Shown here: positions 16,353 to 25,196 of the stretch, one piece after another
Numbering within the stretch: the first letter of the stretch is position 1
How the letters are laid out: every line of letters begins with the position of its first letter
Source: Cupriavidus nantongensis
GTDB lineage: Bacteria; Pseudomonadota; Gammaproteobacteria; Burkholderiales; Burkholderiaceae
Reading direction: 5' to 3'
Assembly (NCBI RefSeq): GCF_001598055.1
Contig: NZ_CP014845.1
Span: 2,170,001 to 2,234,000 of the forward strand
Length of the DNA: 64,000 nucleotides
The notes under the pieces: generated by a model
The model's input: only the letters and a program-made list of their open reading frames with translations
Database searches by the model: none
What the model was told of the DNA's origin: nothing
Program-made: the position numbers and the translations under genes

Positions 16353-17876
16353 ATGATGCAAACCACCGCAACACCCGCCGACGCAGCGCCGGCGCAGGGC
16401 GGGCATGCCGCACACGGCAATGCCCTGATCAAGCCCAGCTATGACGAACGCCTGACCAACGAGGACCTGGCCCCGTTGCGCAAGCAGACCTGGGGCACCT
16501 ACAACATCTTTGCGTTCTGGATGTCCGACGTGCACAGCGTCGGCGGCTATATCACCGCGGGCAGCCTGTTCGCGCTGGGGCTGACCAGCTGGCAGGTCCT
16601 GGTGTCGCTGCTGGTGGGCATCGTCATCGTGCAGTACTTCTGCAACCTGGTGGCCAAGCCCAGCCAGGTGACCGGCACGCCTTATCCGGTGATCTGCCGG
16701 GCCTCGTTCGGCGTGCTCGGCGCCAATATCCCGGCCATCATCCGCGGGCTGATCGCGGTGGCGTGGTACGGCATCCAGACCTATCTCGCGTCGAGCGCCT
16801 TCCTGGTGCTGGCGCTGCACTTCTTCCCGGGACTGGCACCGTATGCCGACGTCAAACTGCATGGCTTCGCCGGCTTGTCGGCGCTCGGCTGGGCCGCGTT
16901 CATGGTGCTGTGGGTGCTGCAGGCGCTGGTGTTCTGGACCGGCATGGAGACTATCCGCAAGTTCATCGATTGGGCCGGCCCGGCGGTGTACGTGGTGATG
17001 ATCGTGCTGGCGATCTGGCTGGTGAACAAGGCCGGCTGGGAGAACGTCAACTTCACGCTGAGCTTCGTCAAGTACACCGGCTGGGAAGCGGTGCCGGTGA
17101 TGCTGAGCGCGATTGCGCTGGTGGTGTCGTACTTCTCCGGCCCGATGCTGAACTTCGGCGACTTCTCGCGCTACGCCAAGGACTTCAAGTCGGTCAGGCG
17201 CGGCAACTTCTGGGGCCTGCCGGTCAACTTCCTGGGCTTCTCGCTGCTGACCGTGATCACCACCTCGGCCACGCTGCCGGTGTTCGGCAAGCTGATCACC
17301 GACCCGGTCGAGACCGTCAGCCATATCGACAGCACCTTCGCCATGCTGCTGGGCGCCTTCACCTTCATGACCGCGACCATCGGCATCAATATCGTCGCCA
17401 ACTTCGTCTCGCCGGCGTTCGACTTCTCCAACGTGTCGCCCAAGCACATCAGCTGGCGCACCGGCGGCATGATCGCCGCGGTGGCTTCGATCTTCATCAC
17501 GCCGTGGAACCTGTACAACAACCCGCAGGTGATCCACTACACGCTGGACGTGCTGGGCGCCTTCATCGGCCCGCTGTTCGGCATCCTGATTGCCGACTAC
17601 TACCTGGTGCGGCGCCAGCATGTCGAGGTGGATGACCTGTACACGCTGAACCCGCGCGGCCGCTACTGGTACCGCAACGGCTTCAACCCGGCGGCGGTGG
17701 CCACCATGATTCCCGCGGCCATCATCCCGATCCTGTGCGTGGTGGTGCCGGCCTGGCAGGCGGCGGCCAACTACAGCTGGTTTATCGGCATGGGCATTGC
17801 GCTGGTGCTGTACCGGCAGCTGGCGCCGCGCATGATGCCGGGGCACCTCGGCACACGCGCCGCGAGCCAGGCCTGA
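16353..17876 (+). CDS. NCS1-family permease (allantoin/hydantoin/nucleobase type)
   Basis: 507 residues with about 12 membrane segments. NCS1 signatures: NEDLAPLRKQTWGTYNIFAFWMSDVHSVGGY at the first helix, VTGTPYPVICRASFG, IAVAWYGIQTYL, and FSGPMLNFGDFSRYAK. The ATG at 16353 follows AGGAG. Cations and nucleobases, hydantoins or allantoin are the family substrates. The next two genes are a hydantoin/allantoin racemase and a PuuE-type allantoinase, so allantoin or a related hydantoin is the probable cargo. The gene is preceded by putative GTCTAC operators. Confidence 0.93.
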   Translation: MMQTTATPADAAPAQGGHAAHGNALIKPSYDERLTNEDLAPLRKQTWGTYNIFAFWMSDVHSVGGYITAGSLFALGLTSWQVLVSLLVGIVIVQYFCNLVAKPSQVTGTPYPVICRASFGVLGANIPAIIRGLIAVAWYGIQTYLASSAFLVLALHFFPGLAPYADVKLHGFAGLSALGWAAFMVLWVLQALVFWTGMETIRKFIDWAGPAVYVVMIVLAIWLVNKAGWENVNFTLSFVKYTGWEAVPVMLSAIALVVSYFSGPMLNFGDFSRYAKDFKSVRRGNFWGLPVNFLGFSLLTVITTSATLPVFGKLITDPVETVSHIDSTFAMLLGAFTFMTATIGINIVANFVSPAFDFSNVSPKHISWRTGGMIAAVASIFITPWNLYNNPQVIHYTLDVLGAFIGPLFGILIADYYLVRRQHVEVDDLYTLNPRGRYWYRNGFNPAAVATMIPAAIIPILCVVVPAWQAAANYSWFIGMGIALVLYRQLAPRMMPGHLGTRAASQA

Positions 17877-17931
17877 TTCCACCCTCTATGTCCACTGCAC
17901 GAATTCGATCGCACCGAACCGAGCCGCATCC

Positions 17932-18666
17932 ATGAAGCTGAAGATCATCAACCCCAATACCACCCAGAGCATGACCGACAAGATCGGCCAGTGCGCCGCC
18001 GCCGTGGCGGCGCCCGGCACGCGCATCAGCGCGGTCAGCCCGCGCATGGGCCCGGCTTCGATCGAAAGCCACTATGACGAGGCCCTGTCGGTGCCGGGCA
18101 TCCTCGACGAGATCCTGGCCGGCGAGCAGGAAGGCGTCGATGGCTACGTCATCGCCTGCTTCGGCGACCCGGGCCTGTACGCCGCGCGCGAAGTGGCGCG
18201 CGGGCCGGTGATCGGCATCGCCGAGGCCGCCATGCACATGGCCAGCGTGGTCGGCAGCAGTTTCAGCGTGGTCACCACGCTGGCGCGCACCTGCAATATC
18301 GCCTGGCACCTGGCCGAGCGCTACGGCATGAAGCGCTTCTGCAACAACGTGCGCGCCTGCGACCTGCCGGTGCTGGAGCTGGAGCGCCCCGGCTCCGATG
18401 CGCGCCGCATCATCACCGAGGCCTGCCGCGTGGCGTTGGCCGAAGACCGCAGCGAATGCATCGTGCTGGGCTGCGCCGGCATGACCGACCTGTGCGACGA
18501 GATTGCCGACGCCATCGGCGCGCCGGTGATCGACGGTGTGTCGTGCGCGGTCAAGCTGGCCGAGGCGCTGGTCTCGGTGCGCCTGGGCACCAGCAAGCGC
18601 GGCGATTGGGCGCGGCCGCTGCCCAAGGCCTATGCCGGCATGCTGGCCCCCTATGCCCTGAACTGA
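17932..18666 (+). CDS. Hydantoin/allantoin racemase (Asp/Glu racemase superfamily)
   Basis: 244 residues. The start MKLKIINPNTTQSMT is the family signature. Two active-site cysteines of hydantoin racemases are present at the expected positions, Cys76 (VIACFGDPGL) and Cys181 (IVLGCAGMTDL). The enzyme interconverts enantiomers of 5-substituted hydantoins or allantoin, feeding a stereospecific downstream hydrolase. It lies 55 bases after the permease and 5 bases before the allantoinase, consistent with one operon. Confidence 0.92.
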   Translation: MKLKIINPNTTQSMTDKIGQCAAAVAAPGTRISAVSPRMGPASIESHYDEALSVPGILDEILAGEQEGVDGYVIACFGDPGLYAAREVARGPVIGIAEAAMHMASVVGSSFSVVTTLARTCNIAWHLAERYGMKRFCNNVRACDLPVLELERPGSDARRIITEACRVALAEDRSECIVLGCAGMTDLCDEIADAIGAPVIDGVSCAVKLAEALVSVRLGTSKRGDWARPLPKAYAGMLAPYALN

Positions 18667-18671
18667 ACCCC

Positions 18672-19694
18672 ATGTCTTCCCGCACTTTGTCCGCTTCCAC
18701 CACCATGCTCCAGTCCCGCTATCCCCGCGATCTGACCGGTTACGGCGCCCGCCCGCCGCACGCCCGCTGGCCGGGCGGCGCGCGCATCGCCGTGCAGTTC
18801 GTGCTCAACTACGAAGAAGGCGGCGAGAACTGCGTGCTGCACGGCGACGCCGCCTCCGAGCAGTTCCTGTCCGAGATCGTCGGTGCCGCGGCCTACCCCG
18901 ACCGCCACATGAGCATGGAGGGCATCTACGAATACGGCTCGCGCGCCGGCGTCTGGCGCATCCTGCGCGAGTTCGAAAAGCGCGGCCTGCCGCTGACCAT
19001 CTTCGGCGTATCGATGGCGCTGCAGCGCCATCCGGAACTGACCCGCGCCTTCGTCGAGCTGGGCCACGAGATCGCCTGCCACGGCTGGCGCTGGATCCAC
19101 TACCAGAACATCGACGAAGCCACCGAGCGCGAGCACATGCGCATCGGCATGCAGATCATCAAGGAGCTGACCGGCGAGCTGCCGCTGGGCTGGTACACCG
19201 GCCGCGACAGCCCCAACACGCGGCGCCTGGTGGTCGAGCACGGCGGCTTCCTGTACGACTCCGACTACTACGGCGACGACCTGCCGTTCTGGACCGAGGT
19301 CGAGGTCACCGGCGGCGAGAAGAAGCCGCACCTGGTGGTGCCATACACGCTGGATTCGAACGACATGCGCTTCGCCACGCCGCAGGGCTTCAACACCGGC
19401 GAGCAGTTCTTCCAGTACCTGAAGGATGCGTTCGACGTGCTGTACGACGAAGGCGACCCGAGCGGCCAGGACAGCCCCAAGATGCTGTCGATCGGCATGC
19501 ACTGCCGCCTGCTCGGCCGCCCGGGCCGTTTCCGCGCGCTGCAGCGCTTCCTCGACTACGTGCAAGGGCACGACCAGGTGTGGATCTGCCGCCGTGTCGA
19601 TATCGCGCGGCACTGGGCGCAGGTGCATCCGTTCCAGGCCAGCGACGCCGCTGCCAAAGCGCGCGCGGCCTGCAGGGAAACCGCCCCGGCCTGA
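18672..19694 (+). CDS. puuE: Allantoinase PuuE (polysaccharide-deacetylase fold)
   Basis: 340 residues from the ATG at 18672, five bases after the racemase stop. Sequence features match PuuE: RYPRDLTGYGARPPHARWPGG at the N-terminus, VLNYEEGGENCVLHGD, MEGIYEYGSRAGVWRI, the metal-site segment GHEIACHGWRWIHY, and GWYTGRDSPNTRRL. PuuE enzymes use a NodB-like deacetylase fold and hydrolyse allantoin to allantoate. With the permease and racemase this forms a short import, racemise and open-ring path. Allantoate-degrading genes are not in the window. Confidence 0.93.
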   Translation: MSSRTLSASTTMLQSRYPRDLTGYGARPPHARWPGGARIAVQFVLNYEEGGENCVLHGDAASEQFLSEIVGAAAYPDRHMSMEGIYEYGSRAGVWRILREFEKRGLPLTIFGVSMALQRHPELTRAFVELGHEIACHGWRWIHYQNIDEATEREHMRIGMQIIKELTGELPLGWYTGRDSPNTRRLVVEHGGFLYDSDYYGDDLPFWTEVEVTGGEKKPHLVVPYTLDSNDMRFATPQGFNTGEQFFQYLKDAFDVLYDEGDPSGQDSPKMLSIGMHCRLLGRPGRFRALQRFLDYVQGHDQVWICRRVDIARHWAQVHPFQASDAAAKARAACRETAPA

Positions 19695-19785
19695 CCCCCG
19701 TGGCCTCGCTGTCGCCATAGTTGTGTACGATATAGCCGTGTTTCGTCGCCAGTTCGGGCGACAGGCTGAATGTCCGTACCCTGAT

Positions 19786-20616
19786 ATGGCAACCACATCG
19801 AAGAAGGCGGCGCCCGGCGCCGCCGCCAAAACCCCGCGTCGGGCGGCCACCAAGGCCTCCCCCAAGGCCGCCCCCAAGGCCGTGCCCAAAGCCGCAGCCA
19901 ATGCCGCCCCGGACGACGAGCCCGGCCAGGAAGGCGCCGCCAGCGAGGCATCGGCCACCGAGGCGATCTACCTGAGCCTGCTCTACGCCATCATGGAGCA
20001 CCGCCTGCTGGCGGGCACCAAGCTGGTCGAGGAGCGGCTGTGCGAAGTGACCGGCGCCAGCCGGGCGCGCATCCGCCAGGTGTTTGCGCGCCTGGCGCAC
20101 GAGAAGCTGGTGACGCTGGTGCCCAACCGCGGCGCCTTCGTCTCCAGCCCGAGCGTGGACGAAGCGCGCGAGGTGTTCCAGGCGCGCCGCGTGGTCGAGC
20201 CCGCGCTGGCCGCCGAACTGGCACAACGCGCCACGCCCGCCAAGGTGCGAAGCTTGCGCCGCCATGCCATGGAAGAAGACAACGCGCGCGCCCGTGGCGA
20301 CCGCGCGGCAATGATCCGCCTGTCGGGCGAGTTCCATATCCTGCTGGCCGAGATGGCCGGCAACGCCATCCTCGAAAAGCTGATCCGCGAGATGGTGTCG
20401 CTGACCTGCCTGATCATCACGCTGTACGACCGTCCCGGCGCTCCCGCCTGCGCGGAGCACGAGCACCGGCAGCTGATCGACGCGATCGAACAGCGCGATG
20501 CCGCGCGCGCCAGCGCGCTGATGGCGGAACACCTGGAACACATCGAAGGCTCGCTTGACCTGAGCATGCCGGACAGCGGCGCGCCGGACTTCTACAGCAT
20601 CTTCAGCAAGGGCTAG
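19786..20616 (+). CDS. GntR/FCD-family regulator with a histone-H1-like N-terminal tail
   Basis: 276 residues from the ATG at 19786. Residues ~4-45 are a low-complexity Lys/Ala/Pro tail with AAKTPRRAATKASPKAAPK-type repeats, resembling bacterial histone-H1-like proteins. Residues ~55-115 form the GntR winged helix (LLAGTKLVEERLCEVTGASRAR, PNRGAFVSSPS). The C-terminal FCD ligand domain contains EFHILLAEMAGN and HRQLIDAIEQRDAARASALMAEHL, including metal-type His residues. It follows the allantoinase after 91 bases and probably regulates this locus. The tail may add nonspecific DNA binding; it is extra compared with ordinary FCD regulators (about 220-240 residues). Confidence 0.9.
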   Translation: MATTSKKAAPGAAAKTPRRAATKASPKAAPKAVPKAAANAAPDDEPGQEGAASEASATEAIYLSLLYAIMEHRLLAGTKLVEERLCEVTGASRARIRQVFARLAHEKLVTLVPNRGAFVSSPSVDEAREVFQARRVVEPALAAELAQRATPAKVRSLRRHAMEEDNARARGDRAAMIRLSGEFHILLAEMAGNAILEKLIREMVSLTCLIITLYDRPGAPACAEHEHRQLIDAIEQRDAARASALMAEHLEHIEGSLDLSMPDSGAPDFYSIFSKG

Positions 20617-20717
20617 ACCCCTACCCTGCGCCCCAGCCGGCATTGCACTCCGCGTCCGGCAGCCTAGACTGGCTGCATGACAAGGCGGCGCGCCAATGCG
20701 CCGCAGGGAGGTTCATC

Positions 20718-21137
20718 ATGGCCACCATCGAGCCGCCCGCCGCCACGGGGCGGGCGCCGCTGGCGTTCGCGCGGCTGTATGCGGATGCGGCCGGCGAGTC
20801 GCACTTCGCGCCGCTTGCCGTTGCCGTCACCGAGCGCCTGTTCGCGCCCCCCGCGCGCGCGTTCTGGGTATCGCCACTGGAGGAAGCCGCCCGGCAAGGG
20901 TTCCTGGTCGTGCCCGCTGGCTGGGTTGGCGAACCACACCCGTCGCCGCTGCGCATGTGGATCTTCGTGCTGGGCGGCGCAATGGAATTCGAGGCGAGCG
21001 ATGGCGAACGCCGGGCCCTGCCGACAGGCAGCGGGCTGCTGCTCGAAGACACTACCGGCAAGGGCCATGCCAGCAAGGTGGTCGGCACTGCCGACGCCAC
21101 GCTGGCCGTGGTGCAGCTGCCGGTGGCGCCGGGTTAA
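20718..21137 (+). CDS. Small cupin-like protein
   Basis: 139 residues from the ATG at 20718, which follows GGGAGG. A single small barrel is suggested by PSPLRMWIFVLGGAMEFEASDGERRALPTGSGLLLEDTTGKGHAS, close to a cupin core with a terminal KGHAS histidine. No signal peptide. The next gene starts 5 bases after its stop. Function unknown. Confidence 0.75.
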   Translation: MATIEPPAATGRAPLAFARLYADAAGESHFAPLAVAVTERLFAPPARAFWVSPLEEAARQGFLVVPAGWVGEPHPSPLRMWIFVLGGAMEFEASDGERRALPTGSGLLLEDTTGKGHASKVVGTADATLAVVQLPVAPG

Positions 21138-21142
21138 AGCGC

Positions 21143-21493
21143 ATGACCACGCCCGAGCCAGCGGCATCCTCCAGGCCGGCCCCGCAGGTGGTGCCCACCG
21201 GTTATCGCCAGGGCATCATCACCGCCATCACCGTGCTGCTGGGCTTTTCGCTGGGGTTCTGGCGCTTCTGGGGCTTCGAAAGCCCGGGCGAATGGGACTG
21301 GCGTTCGCTGCTGGCGGCGGTGTCGCTGCTGGCCGCGGTGGTGCTGCAGATCGTCGCGCTGTTCCGCGCGCTGCGCGTCGAGGACGATGCGGTGCCGGAG
21401 TATCGCAAGACGGTGCGCTGCTTTATCGCCTCGGCCATTGCACTGGTAATTGGCCTGGCCGCGGCGATGATCGATGCGGCGCTCGAACCATAG
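21143..21493 (+). CDS. Small inner-membrane protein of unknown function
   Basis: 116 residues with three hydrophobic segments at about 24-42, 57-76 and 92-111, a proline-rich cytoplasmic-type start (EPAASSRPAPQ) and a charged loop (RALRVEDDAVPEYRKT). It starts 5 bases after the cupin gene and is likely cotranscribed. No family was recognised. It ends 3 bases from the convergent DUF427 gene. Confidence 0.65.
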   Translation: MTTPEPAASSRPAPQVVPTGYRQGIITAITVLLGFSLGFWRFWGFESPGEWDWRSLLAAVSLLAAVVLQIVALFRALRVEDDAVPEYRKTVRCFIASAIALVIGLAAAMIDAALEP

Positions 21494-21496
21494 CCC

Positions 21497-21877
21497 TTAC
21501 GGCCCGATGATTTCGATACTGTCTACACGGTCGGGATAAAACGACAGGTACGCACCGATCGCCGCAACGGCGGCATACGGCGCTTCATAACTCCAGACCG
21601 CATTGCGCCCGCGCTCGCCGCCGGCCGGAATGGAGAAGTAGCTGCAGTCGCCCTTGTACGGGCAGTAGGTGGCATGCGCGCTGCGCTCGAGCCGCGCCAT
21701 GTCGACATGTTGGCGCGGGATGTACTGCACCGGCGCATAGCTTGCCTCCTGCAGGGTCAGCGCCGCATCGCTGTCGGCAATCGTAATGCCGGCCACCCTG
21801 ACCACCACCCTGCCGGCGGTCGGCGTGATGGTGATGGGATGGTCGGGGCCGGGGATCCTGACGGGCTTGTCGGTCAT
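21497..21877 (-). CDS. DUF427-family protein
   Basis: 126 residues from the ATG at 21877, which has AGGAG eight bases upstream; an in-frame GTG lies 9 bases earlier. Signatures: PITITPTAGRVVVRVAGITIADS, the YIPRQHVDMARLERSAHATYCPYKGDCSYFSI block with conserved Cys and Lys, and AVWSYEAPY. The fold is a small beta barrel of unknown biochemical role, widespread in proteobacteria and actinobacteria. Confidence 0.88.
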   Translation of the reverse strand: MTDKPVRIPGPDHPITITPTAGRVVVRVAGITIADSDAALTLQEASYAPVQYIPRQHVDMARLERSAHATYCPYKGDCSYFSIPAGGERGRNAVWSYEAPYAAVAAIGAYLSFYPDRVDSIEIIGP

Positions 21878-21953
21878 GGTCGTCACTCCTGCAGGGCATT
21901 GCCACGGTGGCTGCCGGCCATTCTAGGCGCCTGGCGCGCAGCCTGCAGGGTCG

Positions 21954-22943
21954 TCATTCGGCCTTGACGTTCGCCTTCTTCACCAGCGCGGCATAGCGTG
22001 CGGCTTCGCTGCGGAAGAACGCGGCGGCGGCCTCGGGCGTGCCGGGCTCGATCACGGTGCCCTGCTTCTTCATCGCTTCCAGCACTTCGGGCGAGGTGAA
22101 GGCTTTGGCAAAGGCATCGTGCGTGCGCTTGACTTCCGCCGCCGGCATGCCGGCCGGGCCGATAACGGCGAACCAGCCGGCGACGTTGTAGCCCGGCAAC
22201 CCCTGTTCGGCGATGGTGGCGATGTCCGGCGCGGCGGCGCTGCGCTTGTCGCCGCACAGGCCGATCGCGCGCAGCGTGCCTGCCTTCAGGTGCGGCGCCA
22301 CCGCGTTGAGCGCGACCACGCCCATTTCCACCTGTCCGGCCAGCAGGTCGTTGACCATCGGGCCGGTGCCCTTGTACGGCACATGGCGTGCCGTGACGCC
22401 CGCTTCGTCCAGGAACATCTCTCCCGCCAGGTGGATGATGGTGCCGTTGCCCGACGAGGCGTAGTTGTAGCTGTCGGGCTTCGCCTTGAGCAGCGCCACC
22501 AGTTCCTTCACGTTCTTCGCCGGCACCTTGGGATTGACCACCAGCACCAGCGGCGTGGTGCCGATCACGCTGATCGGGGTCACGTCCCGGATGGCATCGA
22601 ACGGCATGGTGCGGAACACGCTGGGGTTGATCACGTGGTTGTTCGACACCAGCCCGAGCGTGCTGCCGTCGGGCTGCGCCTTGACCACCGCGGCGGCGCC
22701 GGTGATGCCGCCGGCGCCGGGCAGGTTCTCGATCACCACCGGCTGGCCGAAGGCCTTGCCGAGCGCCGGGCCCGCGGCGCGCGCGATGTTGTCGACGCCG
22801 GAGCCGGCGCTGATCGGCAGGATCAGGCGCACGGGCTTGCCCGATCCGCCCTGGGCCAGCGCTTCGAGGCCGGGGACGGCGAGGGTGGTCGCGAGCGTGG
22901 CGGAAAGTGCCAGCGCGGACTTGAGCAGGGTGCGACGTTGCAT
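21954..22943 (-). CDS. Bug-family (TctC-like) periplasmic solute receptor
   Basis: 329 residues from the ATG at 22943 (GGAG upstream). The signal region MQRRTLLKSALALSATLA ends near EALAQ. The mature start KPVRLILPISAGSGVDNIARA deviates slightly from the usual VPFAAGG text but the fold is clear, with VVIENLPGAGGITGAAAV. It is last in a minus-strand operon with a CoA-transferase and HMG-CoA-lyase-like enzyme, so the cargo is probably a carboxylic acid that those enzymes activate and cleave. No transporter membrane subunits are nearby. Confidence 0.92.
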   Translation of the reverse strand: MQRRTLLKSALALSATLATTLAVPGLEALAQGGSGKPVRLILPISAGSGVDNIARAAGPALGKAFGQPVVIENLPGAGGITGAAAVVKAQPDGSTLGLVSNNHVINPSVFRTMPFDAIRDVTPISVIGTTPLVLVVNPKVPAKNVKELVALLKAKPDSYNYASSGNGTIIHLAGEMFLDEAGVTARHVPYKGTGPMVNDLLAGQVEMGVVALNAVAPHLKAGTLRAIGLCGDKRSAAAPDIATIAEQGLPGYNVAGWFAVIGPAGMPAAEVKRTHDAFAKAFTSPEVLEAMKKQGTVIEPGTPEAAAAFFRSEAARYAALVKKANVKAE

Positions 22944-23017
22944 GCTTTGTCTCCGTATCGTTATCGTGGGGCTTAGATGGTGCCGCTGTGTGGTGCCGCT
23001 GTGCCGCGGCATAGCCC

Positions 23018-24181
23018 TCAGGCGCTTGCGCGGCGGTCTTTGCCGAGCCGCGCCAGGATCTCTTCGTTGTGCTCGCCGGCGCGGGGCAGCGGGCCGCGCA
23101 CGCCGGGGCGGCGGCCGCCCATCAGCAGCGGCAGCAGCACCGTGGGCGTGGTCGAGCCGTCATCGGCCTGCATCGGCACCAGCCCGCCGCTGGCCAGCAG
23201 GTGCGGGTCGTCGAGCAACTGGTCCGGGCGCACGATCGGCGCATAGGGAATGCCTGCGGCTTCGAGCTTCGGCGCCAGGTCCGCGGAGCGATGGTGGCGC
23301 AGGATCGCACCGAGTTCTTCCAGCAGTTGCGGACGCACTGCCACGCGCGCGGCATTGCTGGCGTACTCCGGCTTGTCGATCAGTTCCGGATGCTCGAGCA
23401 CGCGGCACAGCGTGACGAACTGCTTGTCGCTGACCGCGCCGATAAAGAGCTGCTCGTCCTGCGCCAGCGTGAACACGTCATACACGCTCCACGCCGACAC
23501 GCGCGACGGCATCGGCGGCGGCGGCTCGCCGGTCATGGCGAATTGCTGCATGTGCTGCGAGGCCAGGAACACGCAGTTCTCGAACAGCGCGCTCTGGATT
23601 TCCTGCCCCTTGCCGGTACGGTCGCGCTCGCGCAGCGCGGCCAGCACGCCGATGGCGCCGAACATGCCGCCCATGATGTCGTTGACCGAAGTGCCGGCGC
23701 GCAGCGGCCGTCCGCTCGGGCCGGTCATGTAGGACAGCCCGCCCATCATCTGCACCACTTCATCCAGCGCCAGCCGGTGCTCGTACGGACCGGGCAGGAA
23801 GCCCTTGTGCGAGACGTAGATCAGGTGCGGGTAGTCGCGCGACAGCGTGGCGTAGTCCAGCCCCAGCTTCTGCATCAGGCCGGGGCGGAAGTTCTCCAGC
23901 AGGATGTCGCTCTGGCCGGCCAGTTCGGCGGCGGCGGCGCGGCCTGCATCGGTGGTGATGTCGAGCACCACGCTCTTCTTGTTGCGGTTGAAGGCGCGGA
24001 AGAAGCCGATGCCCAGCCCCGGCAGGTTGCGGGTCTTGTCGCCGCCAGGCGGTTCGACCTTGATCACCTCGGCGCCCAGGTCGGCCAGGATCATGCCGCA
24101 GGTGGGGCCCATCACCATGTGCGTGAATTCGACCACGCGCACGCCGGCAAGCGGCAGGGAGTTGCTGTTGTCTTGGGTCAT
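23018..24181 (-). CDS. Class III (CaiB/BaiF) CoA-transferase
   Basis: 387 residues from the ATG at 24181. Family features: LAGVRVVEFTHMVMGPTCG, LADLGAEVIKVEPPGGD, NRNKKSVVLDI, LLENFRPG, and RAGTSVNDIMGGMFGAIGVLAAL, where Asp168 is in the position of the catalytic aspartate that forms the acyl-enzyme anhydride. It moves CoA between acids, activating a carboxylate without ATP. Its start is 8 bases after the stop of the lyase-like gene, indicating a shared transcript and a coupled activation-then-cleavage sequence. Confidence 0.92.
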   Translation of the reverse strand: MTQDNSNSLPLAGVRVVEFTHMVMGPTCGMILADLGAEVIKVEPPGGDKTRNLPGLGIGFFRAFNRNKKSVVLDITTDAGRAAAAELAGQSDILLENFRPGLMQKLGLDYATLSRDYPHLIYVSHKGFLPGPYEHRLALDEVVQMMGGLSYMTGPSGRPLRAGTSVNDIMGGMFGAIGVLAALRERDRTGKGQEIQSALFENCVFLASQHMQQFAMTGEPPPPMPSRVSAWSVYDVFTLAQDEQLFIGAVSDKQFVTLCRVLEHPELIDKPEYASNAARVAVRPQLLEELGAILRHHRSADLAPKLEAAGIPYAPIVRPDQLLDDPHLLASGGLVPMQADDGSTTPTVLLPLLMGGRRPGVRGPLPRAGEHNEEILARLGKDRRASA

Positions 24182-24189
24182 CTCTGGTC

Positions 24190-25137
24190 TCAGGCAGCGG
24201 TGGCCACGGGGCGGGCCGCGTAGGTCTTGGGCAGCCCGGCGCGCCACAGCGTGCCGTGCAGGGTCTCGTCGCGCAACCAGCCGGCCACGTCTTCGCGCAG
24301 CGCCAGCAGGCGCCCGATATCGATGCCGGTCTCGATGCCCATGCTGCCGAGCAGGTAGGCCAGGTCTTCGGTGGCCACGTTGCCGCTGGCGCCGGGCGCA
24401 TGCGGGCAGCCGCCGATGCCGGCCAGGCACGCGTCGAAGCGGGTCACGCCGGCGTCGAGCGCGGCACAGGCATTGGCCAGCCCGAGCCCGCGCGTGTCGT
24501 GGAAATGGCCGCACCAGAAGCGGTCGCCGGCGATATCGACGGCACGCGCGAACAGTTCGCGCACCATGCGCGGATCGGCATAGCCGACGGTATCGGCCAG
24601 GCTGACGCGGTCAGCGCCGGCATCGAGCAGCGCCTGCATCAGCCGCAGCACTTCTTCCGCATCGACATGGCCCTGCAGCGTGCAGCCGAATGCGGTGCCG
24701 ACGCCGCCTTCGATCAGCGTCTTCGCGCCGCTGGCATCGCGCGCGGCGCGGATGCGCGCCACTTCGGCAACGACTTCATCGGGCGTCTTGCGCAGGTTGG
24801 CCAGGCTGTGCGCATGGCTGGCCGACAGCGGCACGATCATCAGGTCGGCGCCGCTGTCGAGCGCGTCCTGCGCGCCGCGCAGGTTCGGCACCAGCACCGA
24901 GGTGAACAGGCCCGGCAGCGTGCGCGCGAACGCGACCAGCTCGGCGGTATCGGCCAGTTGCGGCAGCAGGCGCGCGGGGACGAACGAGCCGACTTCCAGC
25001 TCGCGCAGGCCGGCGGCGTGGGCGCCGCGGATCCATGCGAGCTTGCTGGCGGTGGGGAGGATGGTGCGGATGCTCTGCAGACCGTCGCGCAGACCGACTT
25101 CGCGGATCACGGCGCGGCTGGGGAAAGGATGGCTCAT
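24190..25137 (-). CDS. Hydroxymethylglutaryl-CoA lyase-like enzyme
   Basis: 315 residues from the ATG at 25137. It shows the start EVGLRDGLQS, the HFHDTRGLGLAN metal segment (HxH type), and the G-loop signature GIGGCPHAPGASGNVATEDL with its conserved catalytic Cys. The TIM-barrel family cleaves 3-hydroxy-3-methylglutaryl-CoA to acetyl-CoA and acetoacetate; some relatives act on other 3-hydroxyacyl-CoA esters. Paired with a CoA-transferase and a Bug receptor it probably processes an imported branched hydroxy acid. It is divergent from the LysR gene at 25355. Confidence 0.92.
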   Translation of the reverse strand: MSHPFPSRAVIREVGLRDGLQSIRTILPTASKLAWIRGAHAAGLRELEVGSFVPARLLPQLADTAELVAFARTLPGLFTSVLVPNLRGAQDALDSGADLMIVPLSASHAHSLANLRKTPDEVVAEVARIRAARDASGAKTLIEGGVGTAFGCTLQGHVDAEEVLRLMQALLDAGADRVSLADTVGYADPRMVRELFARAVDIAGDRFWCGHFHDTRGLGLANACAALDAGVTRFDACLAGIGGCPHAPGASGNVATEDLAYLLGSMGIETGIDIGRLLALREDVAGWLRDETLHGTLWRAGLPKTYAARPVATAA

Positions 25138-25181
25138 GGTTCTCCGGGACGGTTGGGACGTCCTTCGGTGGGGCGATGGGA

Positions 25182-25196
25182 AAACTCTAAGAGTTT
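25182..25196. promoter_or_regulatory. Inverted repeat in the divergent LysR/lyase promoter
   Basis: AAACTCT and AGAGTTT surround a single A in the 217-base gap between the lyase-like gene (start 25137) and its divergent LysR gene (start 25355). The position, 45 bases ahead of the lyase start, suits a promoter or LysR operator. In addition GTCACCGGGC occurs twice nearby (around 25251 and 25299). Confidence 0.4.
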
